From: WRGT01 sp942493035 | Lineage (GTDB): Bacteria; Spirochaetota; UBA4802; UBA5550 | DNA length: 64,000 bases | Assembly (NCBI GenBank): GCA_942493035.1 | Contig: OW818666.1 | Coordinates: forward strand, 2,480,001 to 2,544,000 | Direction of reading: 5' to 3' | Shown: positions 42,916 to 50,075 of the stretch, piece by piece | Layout of the letters: the number at the start of each line of letters is the position of its first letter | How positions within the stretch are numbered: the first letter of the stretch is position 1 | The notes under the pieces: model-generated | What the model saw: only the letters and a program-made list of their open reading frames with translations | Databases searched by the model: none | What the model was told of the DNA's origin: nothing | Program-made: the position numbers and the translations under genes

Positions 42916-43059
42916 CAATATTTTTTTTTCAGCATATATGGTATTTTATATGATGGTCAACTTTGACAGCACCCGGATTACGGAGCAGGATACACAATCC
43001 GGAATTACAACGATTAAATTAACAATAAATTTGACACTGTGCGGTAATTACATAATATC

Positions 43060-44136
43060 TCAGCGGCACATCTTCTTTATGTAATTGATAATCCCCTCTA
43101 CATCTGTAATTGTTTTTGCTGCATTTAGTTTTATTGCCTCTTTCGGCATACCGAAAACTACACAGGACTCTTCGTTCTGGGCAATTGTGTACGCGCCCGC
43201 TTCCTTCATTTCAAGCAGTCCCGCAGCACCGTCATTCCCCATACCTGTACATATTATTCCAACAGCTGAATCACCTGCATATTGACTTACAGAACGGAAC
43301 ATTACATCTACCGATGGGCGATGCCTGTTAACCGGAGGTCCGTCATTAATCTCTACCCAGTAGCCGTTACGGTCAGATTTCAGAAGCATATGTTTTCCGC
43401 CGGGAGCTATAAGTGCAATATCGGTAAGAAGTCTGTCTCCATCTTTTGCCTCTTTTACAAAAAGTTTTGATTTAGTATTTACCCTGTTTGCAAAGGCTTC
43501 GGTAAATTTTTCCGGCATATGCTGTGTCACAACAATCCCAGGGCATCCTGTGGGCAGACTTACCAATATCTGATCAATTACTTCAGTTCCGCCGGTAGAA
43601 GCACCTATCGCTATTACTTTTTCTGTCGGTTTATTTTTATTAGCCATTTGAGATTTTGATAATATTACATCCGCGGAATATTTCTGTTCTACTTCAAGTT
43701 TTATAGGAGCCCTTTTTTTTATATTTTTTTTAGACTGTCCGGCAGCAATTACTTTTTCAATCAGCTCCCTTCCGAATTCAACGGCGCTCTCGGGCCTGTC
43801 AATCTGAGGTTTACCGATAACGTCAACAGCACCAATCTCCAAAGCCCGCACAGCTGCATCTGTACCTTTTGTTGTTAATGAACTTACCATTATTGCAGGA
43901 ACAGGATTTGCGATCATAAGCTTTTGTAAAAAAGTAAGACCATCCATACCAGGCATTTCAATATCAAGTGTAATTACATCGGGATTGAGCATGTTTATTT
44001 TTTTCGCGGCTATACTCGCATCAAGCGCAGCACCAAGAACTTCTATCTGTGGTGAACTGGATAAAATATCAGTGAGAAATTTCCGCATCAACGCGGAATC
44101 ATCAATTATTAGTACTTTTACTTTATTCTGTTCCAT
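43060..44136 (-). CDS. cheB: Chemotaxis response regulator protein-glutamate methylesterase
   Basis: The 358-residue enzyme has a receiver domain (1-125, Asp58) and a methylesterase domain (about 165-358) with the catalytic Ser in IGASTGGTEVI, His in TQHMPEKF and Asp in GMGNDGAAGL. It removes methyl groups from chemoreceptors. It is the last gene of the che operon, and its 3' end is duplicated at 42109-42183. Confidence 0.96.
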   Translation of the reverse strand: MEQNKVKVLIIDDSALMRKFLTDILSSSPQIEVLGAALDASIAAKKINMLNPDVITLDIEMPGMDGLTFLQKLMIANPVPAIMVSSLTTKGTDAAVRALEIGAVDVIGKPQIDRPESAVEFGRELIEKVIAAGQSKKNIKKRAPIKLEVEQKYSADVILSKSQMANKNKPTEKVIAIGASTGGTEVIDQILVSLPTGCPGIVVTQHMPEKFTEAFANRVNTKSKLFVKEAKDGDRLLTDIALIAPGGKHMLLKSDRNGYWVEINDGPPVNRHRPSVDVMFRSVSQYAGDSAVGIICTGMGNDGAAGLLEMKEAGAYTIAQNEESCVVFGMPKEAIKLNAAKTITDVEGIINYIKKMCR

Positions 44137-44164
44137 ATTTTTCTCTTCTCAAATTTCTAATTTT

Positions 44165-44737
44165 TTATTCTTTGCATTCTATGTTGTGTATCAACTCATT
44201 TTCATCTCTAAGTGAAACAATCTCATTCATCACTCCACCCTGAATCCTCCTCAAATAAACTTTACCGGAGTCTACATCGAAAATAATTTTTCTGGTATAA
44301 TTATCTCCCACATCCGATGCGACAATAGGAATATCCTCTATCTCCATAAATAATTTTGCAACTCTGACATTATCTGAAGGGATAAGACTTTTTTTACCGC
44401 TCATATTTAAAAATTTAATTATATTGCCGCCGCCGAAAATTTTTGCAGTAAGATGCTTTCGGGAAGCACCTTTTTTTACAACTTCCGATACAATTGTATT
44501 TATAGCGGTAATTCCATATCGTGCGTTATCATCACTGAAAATATCAGTTTTACTGATCTTACCGGGAAGCATAAAATGATTCATCCCTCCGATTTTATTC
44601 TCGGGATCATGAAGAACCACGGATACACATGAACCGAGAAGAGTACCAATAAGTTCATCTTTCCCTGTAACATAATACTCTCCCGGATAAATAATATTAA
44701 GATTTTTCCCGAGTTTATGTCTTACATTTACATGCAC
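44165..44737 (-). CDS. cheD: Chemoreceptor glutamine deamidase CheD (active-type copy)
   Basis: The 190-residue protein carries the complete CheD triad: Thr32, Cys37 (GTLLGSC) and His54 (GGMNHFMLP). CheD deamidates receptor glutamines and, in some bacteria, stimulates or is regulated by CheC and CheY. No cheC is present here. It lies between cheR and cheB, 6 nt after cheR. Confidence 0.94.
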   Translation of the reverse strand: MHVNVRHKLGKNLNIIYPGEYYVTGKDELIGTLLGSCVSVVLHDPENKIGGMNHFMLPGKISKTDIFSDDNARYGITAINTIVSEVVKKGASRKHLTAKIFGGGNIIKFLNMSGKKSLIPSDNVRVAKLFMEIEDIPIVASDVGDNYTRKIIFDVDSGKVYLRRIQGGVMNEIVSLRDENELIHNIECKE

Positions 44738-44743
44738 TTTTAA

Positions 44744-45571
44744 TTATACCACCTTTCTATAAATAGTTCTTCCGGCTAAGGAAAACTTATCTGTAATGCT
44801 GGTAATATTTTCCGAGTGACCGATCAGCAGATATCCGTCATCCTTAAGATAGCTGTGATACTTTTCAAAGAGTTTCTTCTGAGTCTCCCTGTCAAAATAG
44901 ATTATAACATTTCTGCAGAATATAATATCGAATTTTTTCTTCATCGGATATTCATCCTGCAGGAGATTTAGTCTTCTAAAATATACACTCTGCTTAAGCT
45001 GATCTTTTACTTTATAGAATTCACCTTTTTCAGTTTCATTATGAATAAAATAATTTTTCAGATACTTAGTATCAACCTCGGCAAGATGGTCTGCGCTGTA
45101 ATTACCTTCATGAGCCCTTTCCAAAACCTGTGTATCTATATCTGTTGCCAGTATTAAAAATTCCGGCGGGACTTTCCCGTTGAAATATTCAAATAAAGTT
45201 ATAGCAATTGTATAGGGTTCCTCACCGGTGGAACATCCGGCACTCCAGATTCTCAGCTCTTTTTCTTTCTTCTTTTCAAAATCAGGGAGGATCTTACTTT
45301 TCATAAATTCAAAATGATCATTCTCTCGGAAAAAATCGGTCTTATTTGTCGTTATTGAATTGATAAAATTAATTTTTTCACTTTCATAGTTAGCTAAAAG
45401 ATAATCATAGTATTCAGTAAAATTATCGAGCTTCAAATCCCGGAGCCGCTTAATAAGGCGGGACTGCATAAGAATTTTTTTTACATCACCAAGCTTAATA
45501 CCGGCTTCTTTGTAAATAATATCCCTTAATTTATTAAAATCACTATCGCTGAGGTTATAGTTATTTATCAT
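44744..45571 (-). CDS. cheR: Chemotaxis protein methyltransferase
   Basis: The 275-residue protein has the CheR N-terminal helical domain (1-75) and a Rossmann SAM-binding domain with WSAGCSTGEEPYTIA. It also has LATDIDTQVLERA and FDIIFCRNVIIYFD. It methylates receptor glutamates, opposing CheB. It lies between the two cheD genes. Confidence 0.96.
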   Translation of the reverse strand: MINNYNLSDSDFNKLRDIIYKEAGIKLGDVKKILMQSRLIKRLRDLKLDNFTEYYDYLLANYESEKINFINSITTNKTDFFRENDHFEFMKSKILPDFEKKKEKELRIWSAGCSTGEEPYTIAITLFEYFNGKVPPEFLILATDIDTQVLERAHEGNYSADHLAEVDTKYLKNYFIHNETEKGEFYKVKDQLKQSVYFRRLNLLQDEYPMKKKFDIIFCRNVIIYFDRETQKKLFEKYHSYLKDDGYLLIGHSENITSITDKFSLAGRTIYRKVV

Positions 45572-45579
45572 TCTTTTCC

Positions 45580-46170
45580 CTAATCAAATAATAATATCTT
45601 ACCGGTTTTATTTCTGTTTTTGAACTCATCTTCAACGTACTCCTTTTCAAGAGTTATGAATTCAGAAAAATCTTCATTATTCTGTAATATCTTTCTATAA
45701 ACAGTCCCATCAGCGGGAGAAAAATAGAGCTTCCTTCTGAAGTTGCCGCCAAGATCTGTTTTCTCAATCGATATTTTTTCAAAAGCAAAGTACTCTTTTA
45801 CAAATTTAATATTATTTTCAGGTGAAGATATCTGACCTGTGCTGTTATTAACTGAGTAACCGGCACCGAAAATTTTGGCTATCATGTGATGCCTGTCACA
45901 GCCGAGCTTAACCATATCAGCCATTAAAAATTCCATATTAAGTATTCCGGTCCTGAATATATCATCCTGCAGTATACCCTCGGTTACTGTAGTACCGGGC
46001 ACTACGAAATTAATCATTCCTCCTGTTTTCTTTACAGAATCAAAAAGACATACTACAAGACATGAACCTGCGATTGTGCCGATATAGCAGTCATCATTTG
46101 ACGCAAAATGATCCCCTGGATATAACAGATACAGAACTTTACCGGTTCTATTATTCTGACTCCTCAGCAT
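45580..46170 (-). CDS. CheD paralogue lacking the catalytic histidine
   Basis: The 196-residue protein aligns along its length with CheD, and with the second copy downstream from the YPG near residue 17 onward. Thr32 and Cys37 (GTIAGSC) are kept, but the GGMNHF motif reads GGMINF, so the catalytic His54 is Asn54. It is therefore unlikely to deamidate receptors and may act as a binding or regulatory partner of CheR, CheW or CheY-P. It overlaps cheW by 7 nt and precedes cheR by 8 nt, so it is a fixed part of the operon. Confidence 0.85.
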   Translation of the reverse strand: MLRSQNNRTGKVLYLLYPGDHFASNDDCYIGTIAGSCLVVCLFDSVKKTGGMINFVVPGTTVTEGILQDDIFRTGILNMEFLMADMVKLGCDRHHMIAKIFGAGYSVNNSTGQISSPENNIKFVKEYFAFEKISIEKTDLGGNFRRKLYFSPADGTVYRKILQNNEDFSEFITLEKEYVEDEFKNRNKTGKILLFD

Positions 46171-46652
46171 GATTCCTTAAGGTGTTCACTGTCTAAAAAC
46201 GTATCCACATCAAGAAGTATAATAAGAGATTCACCCGCCATCCCCACACCTTCGATTGCACTGGTGTCAACTCTGGCAGAAAAATTAATATTCGTTTTAA
46301 TATCAGACACCGGAAAACTTACAACATCGGACACTGCATCTGCTATCATCCCGATTAGTCTACCTTTGACTTCAACAATAAGTATAACAGTAAATGAATC
46401 ATATTCTTTAGCCGGAAGGTTAAACTTCTTTCTCATATCAATTACAGGGATTACCGCACCTCTGAGATTGATAACACCTTTTATAAAAGACTGGGCTTTC
46501 GGTACATGGGTTATTTCAATCATTTCATTTATAGATTGAACCTTAATTACTGAAACTCCATATGTCTCCTCTCCTACCAGAAAAGTAACATACTGTTTCA
46601 CTTCCTCATTCCTGCTGGATTCTACGGATTTATTAATATTATTTTCGTACAT
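46164..46652 (-). CDS. cheW: Chemotaxis coupling protein CheW
   Basis: The 162-residue protein is a single CheW domain (about 15-155). It has YVTFLVGEETYGVSV, the strand FIKGVINLRGAVIPVIDMR and the later segment VSDVVSFPVSDI. It links receptors to CheA. It lies 2 nt after cheY. Confidence 0.95.
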   Translation of the reverse strand: MYENNINKSVESSRNEEVKQYVTFLVGEETYGVSVIKVQSINEMIEITHVPKAQSFIKGVINLRGAVIPVIDMRKKFNLPAKEYDSFTVILIVEVKGRLIGMIADAVSDVVSFPVSDIKTNINFSARVDTSAIEGVGMAGESLIILLDVDTFLDSEHLKESC

Positions 46653-46654
46653 GG

Positions 46655-47029
46655 CTATTTCACAAACCTTTTTACAACATTAAGCAGATCTTCCGCCTGA
46701 AATGGTTTAATAATCCATCCCGATGCTCCAGCTTCCTTACCTTTCTGAATTATATCTTTTTCAGCCTCTGTTGTTAACACAACTACTGGTGTAAATTTAT
46801 CAACCTTTCTGAATTCTGTTATAAACTCTATTCCATTCAGTACGGGCATATTTATATCGCTTAAACAGAGAACAATTTCATCGCCGCCGTTTTTAATCTC
46901 ACTGATTTTATCAAGCGCATCCTGACCATTTTCAGCCTGCTTAATCATAAAGCCCAGCTGCTTTAAAGCCAGTTCAACACTTACCCTTATGGTTGGTGAA
47001 TCATCAATTACCATTATATATTTGCTCAT
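46655..47029 (-). CDS. cheY: Single-domain response regulator CheY
   Basis: The 124-residue receiver domain has the acidic pair D9-D10, phospho-acceptor Asp58 (SDINMP), Thr in VVLTTEA and the conserved Lys in IIKPF. As the only free receiver in the che operon it is the expected motor-signalling regulator. A Ser precedes the acceptor Asp. Confidence 0.94.
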   Translation of the reverse strand: MSKYIMVIDDSPTIRVSVELALKQLGFMIKQAENGQDALDKISEIKNGGDEIVLCLSDINMPVLNGIEFITEFRKVDKFTPVVVLTTEAEKDIIQKGKEAGASGWIIKPFQAEDLLNVVKRFVK

Positions 47030-47054
47030 TTACATCTCCCCCCTCTAATAATAA

Positions 47055-47303
47055 TTACTGTAATTTTATACCGGCTAAATTCAGAAGTTTTTTTAATTCA
47101 GGTGATACACCGACAAAACGAATTGATTTATCAAGCTCTTTAACCTTTTTCTCTGCGGATAAAATAGCCTGTGCGGCCGATGAATCTATCCTTAAAGAGT
47201 CCGAAAAATCGAGTATAATCTGGCTGTTGTTTTCAACCTCTTCTCTCAATGCAAAATAGAAGGTGTTGATATTTTTAATATTAATCTCTTTATCAACTTT
47301 CAT
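47055..47303 (-). CDS. STAS-domain protein
   Basis: The 82-residue protein is a minimal STAS (anti-anti-sigma-like) domain. Its phosphorylatable Ser lies in RIDSSAAQAIL (about 38-48), and a C-terminal half ends in PELKKLLNLAGI. In canonical systems a SpoIIE-type phosphatase removes the phosphate; a membrane phosphatase of that type is at 5125-6480. Its place between cheA and cheY suggests a role in receptor or kinase control, as for MCP-linked STAS proteins in some spirochaetes and proteobacteria (inference). AAAGGG precedes the ATG. Confidence 0.88.
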   Translation of the reverse strand: MKVDKEINIKNINTFYFALREEVENNSQIILDFSDSLRIDSSAAQAILSAEKKVKELDKSIRFVGVSPELKKLLNLAGIKLQ

Positions 47304-47380
47304 AAATATTCCCTTTAATATTTTTTCTCTTATTACTTATTGAGCTTTGCCGAATATGAACAAAAATAATTATTTAATAT

Positions 47381-49495
47381 TTAATTATTTTTAATCTCTT
47401 CCACCAGCCCATGAATATCAACAATCAATGCAACTCTTCCATCACCAAGGATTGTCGCTCCGGAAATAGATCTGCTTGTTGTAATAAAATTATCTATACT
47501 CTTTATAACTATCTGCTGCTGCCCGATAAGATCATCGATCATAATTCCGACCCTTTCACCATTTGATTCGACTATAACAATAAGCGCTTCCCATGGATTA
47601 TCAATACCTGCTTCAATACCAAAAAGGACATTCAGTCTTATAAGCGATATGTATTCACCTCTTACAAGAATAACCTCTCCCTTCCCCTCAACTGTACGGT
47701 AATCATCTTTTTTAACCTGTATAGTTTCTATTACTGAAAGAAGCGGTATTATCAGGATTGAAGTACCAACCTTAACGAGCATCCCTTCAATTATGGCCAG
47801 AGTAAGCGGGAGTTTAATTCTTATGAGAGTCCCCTCTCCCTCTTTGCTTTTAACTTCAACTGACCCGCGTAGCTCCTCAACATTAGTCTTTACTACATCC
47901 ATCCCCACACCACGACCGGATAAATCCCCTACCTGTTCAGAAGTTGAGAATCCAGGCGTAAATATAAGAGGGAGAATCTTCTCTTTGGAATTTTCGTCCG
48001 CTGAAATAAGACCAAGAGCTACACCCTTCTGCTTGACGTCTGAAAGAGGAATTCCGCTGCCGTCATCAATGACGTCAATAAAGACATTACCCTCCTGATG
48101 ATATGCTTTAAGAGTAACCGTTCCAGCTGATGGTTTACCCTTCGCTTCTCTGACAGATGCAAGTTCGATTCCGTGACCTATGGCGTTTCTAATCATATGC
48201 TTAAGAGGGTCACCAATTTTCTCAATTACTGTTTTATCGAGTTCGGTATCTCCACCTTCAACTTTAAGTTTGATCTCCTTCCCCAATGAATGAGCTGTAT
48301 CCCGTACAAATCTCTTGAACTGATCAAAAGTCGGGCCTATGGGTACCATTCGTATTGACATGATCTGTTCCTGAAATTCCCTGGTTACCCGGTCGAGTCC
48401 GTAAAGAGAATTCTTTAAAAGGAACGCTTTATCTTCATCCATATCTTCGGAAACTCTGTGCAGGGAAGCTTGACCTATTACAATCTCTCCAAGGAGATTC
48501 ATAAGATTGTCAAGTTTAGCGGAATCAACTCGGACAGTACTGACTTCAAGTCTCTTTTTAATTTTATCCTGCTCCTGAAGAGCTTCATCCACCTGTTTTG
48601 TAGATGCCAGCCCCTTCTGAACAATAATGTCACCAAGCTTAAATTTCTGGCTTTTCTGCTCTTCGACAATCTCTTCAAGATCGGAATCATTCAATATCCC
48701 TTTCTCTATAAGAATTTCACCAAGTTTCTTTTCGGTCAGGTATCCCTGATCTTTAACCTGGGCATATTTATCAGTTACATTCTCTATCTCAATTTTATTA
48801 TCATCAATAACAAATATAAAAACATCACGCAGCTTCATCTCGTCATAAAAAGTCCTGAGAATAATCTCCCATGACATATAACATTTCTCGGGATCCATTT
48901 TGTAAAAATCGGGTATTTTTTTCTGGTCAACGTTTGAAATTAAAACTTCACCAAGAGTACTGAGATCTTCAATAACCATAAGAGGATCTATTCCGTTGCT
49001 GAAAATATCCTCTTTAAATTGTGCATTAATTTTAAAATATCTCTCACTCGATCCGACACCGGAATACGCACCGACTTCGCTCAGGAAATCCACTTTTTCG
49101 TCTTTCTCTTTGGGTTTAAATCCCATGCACTCATTTATCCTTGCGGTAAGATCAGCCTGAATTTTACCCGAATCTTCCATGTCGCTATCGCTGAAAAGTT
49201 CACCCTTTATCCAGTCAATACTATCGAGAAGTATATCAATTATATCACTGGTTACCACTATATCTCCCGATCTTACTTTATCGAAAAGACTCTCCAGGTT
49301 ATGAGTAAACTCGTAAATTACGTTAAAACCTGCAATCCCGGAACTCCCCTTCAAAGTATGAAAATATCTGAAAATCTTATTAATAATCTCCTGATCCTCT
49401 CTATTCTCTTCAAGAGTTACGATGTCTGTCTCCAGATTTCCGATTATCTCTTTTGATTCATTTAAAAAAACTTCGGTTAGACCCATGTCCCCCAT
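47381..49495 (-). CDS. cheA: Chemotaxis histidine kinase CheA with an inserted MshEN-like motif pair
   Basis: The 704-residue kinase has a P1/HPt domain with His46 (FHTLKGSSG), a P2-like domain (about 150-240), a P3 dimerisation helix pair (about 320-385) and a P4 ATPase domain (NAIGHGIE, DDGSGIPL, GRGVGMDVV). It ends in a CheW-like P5 domain (about 570-704). Between P2 and P3, residues 257-309 contain two 24-residue motifs of the form K-L-G-x2-L-x3-G-x6-L-x3-(V/L)-x2-Q separated by exactly five residues. This is the pattern of MshEN c-di-GMP-binding domains, with Lys in place of the usual first Arg. It heads the che operon; GGAG lies 9 nt before the ATG. Confidence 0.95.
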   Translation of the reverse strand: MGDMGLTEVFLNESKEIIGNLETDIVTLEENREDQEIINKIFRYFHTLKGSSGIAGFNVIYEFTHNLESLFDKVRSGDIVVTSDIIDILLDSIDWIKGELFSDSDMEDSGKIQADLTARINECMGFKPKEKDEKVDFLSEVGAYSGVGSSERYFKINAQFKEDIFSNGIDPLMVIEDLSTLGEVLISNVDQKKIPDFYKMDPEKCYMSWEIILRTFYDEMKLRDVFIFVIDDNKIEIENVTDKYAQVKDQGYLTEKKLGEILIEKGILNDSDLEEIVEEQKSQKFKLGDIIVQKGLASTKQVDEALQEQDKIKKRLEVSTVRVDSAKLDNLMNLLGEIVIGQASLHRVSEDMDEDKAFLLKNSLYGLDRVTREFQEQIMSIRMVPIGPTFDQFKRFVRDTAHSLGKEIKLKVEGGDTELDKTVIEKIGDPLKHMIRNAIGHGIELASVREAKGKPSAGTVTLKAYHQEGNVFIDVIDDGSGIPLSDVKQKGVALGLISADENSKEKILPLIFTPGFSTSEQVGDLSGRGVGMDVVKTNVEELRGSVEVKSKEGEGTLIRIKLPLTLAIIEGMLVKVGTSILIIPLLSVIETIQVKKDDYRTVEGKGEVILVRGEYISLIRLNVLFGIEAGIDNPWEALIVIVESNGERVGIMIDDLIGQQQIVIKSIDNFITTSRSISGATILGDGRVALIVDIHGLVEEIKNN
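48569..48727 (-). other. MshEN-type tandem motif inside cheA
   Basis: This segment encodes residues 257-309 of CheA. The first motif begins KLGEILIEKG and ends Q280; a 5-residue spacer (KSQKF) follows; the second begins KLGDIIVQKG and ends Q309. Motif length and spacer length both match the published MshEN layout. Binding is predicted, not shown. Confidence 0.7.
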
Positions 49496-49690
49496 AAGTA
49501 CACTCCTCTTACGATAACTGCATTAAATCGAATATATATTACATATTAAAAGGATAAGAAGCAAAACAAACGAATTACACTCTTCGCCACTTCAGTATAA
49601 CAAAAATATGGTATTTATTCAAGATTAGTTTTAAAAAAATATCAGTAATTATTCCTAAATATAATTTTTAGTGTAAAAAAAATTATATAT
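49496..49690. other. Upstream region of the che operon
   Basis: AT-rich sequence with no gene. It should hold the cheA promoter on the minus strand; TATATAT stretches occur but I cannot fix a -35/-10 pair. Confidence 0.35.
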
Positions 49691-49713
49691 CCCCGCCGCC
49701 TTCGGCGGCGGGG
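49691..49713. repeat. GC-rich hairpin
   Basis: CCCCGCCGCC TTC GGCGGCGGGG forms a 10-bp perfect stem in an AT-rich gap. It is nearly the same as the hairpin at 20276-20296. Confidence 0.7.
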
Positions 49714-49810
49714 ATAATAAAGCTTTTTTTACTTTAAAAAAGTTAAGTAATAAATACTGAAAAAATATAAATTCTAAGGAAAATTAGCAAGAGATGAAAA
49801 AACTGTACCA

Positions 49811-49922
49811 TTCTGTCTACGCTGCGATTCATGTCAGATTGAGAGAATTTGACCACCAGTTTTGGAGTAGTTAAAAAAATTACAGAGGGAGAAAACAATC
49901 TGCCGGAAAGATATCCGGCAGA
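49811..49922. repeat. Decayed family-A copy followed by a hairpin
   Basis: 49811-49873 ends GACCACCAGTTTTGGAGTAGTTA, matching the family-A right arm, with a degraded GC centre. A hairpin with 9-bp arms TCTGCCGGA / TCCGGCAGA follows at 49899-49922. Confidence 0.5.
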
Positions 49923-49988
49923 CCTTCAGCGTAAAGTATAAAAGATTTCAAAATCAAAAATTATTAATATGAGCTGAAAATAAGTTAA

Positions 49989-50072
49989 ATGCTCAAAACC
50001 CGCTGCATTCTATCTCTGCCGCAATCTGGACGCGGCGGAGATCAATTTTACCGCCGATTTATGAGCACTTAC
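49989..50072. repeat. Family-A palindromic repeat, copy A8
   Basis: TGCTCAAAACCCGCTG and CCGATTTATGAGCACTTAC form the outer arms, with CTCTGCCGC / GCGGCGGAG in the centre. It ends 4 bp before the transketolase stop codon. Confidence 0.75.
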
Positions 50073-50075
50073 AAA

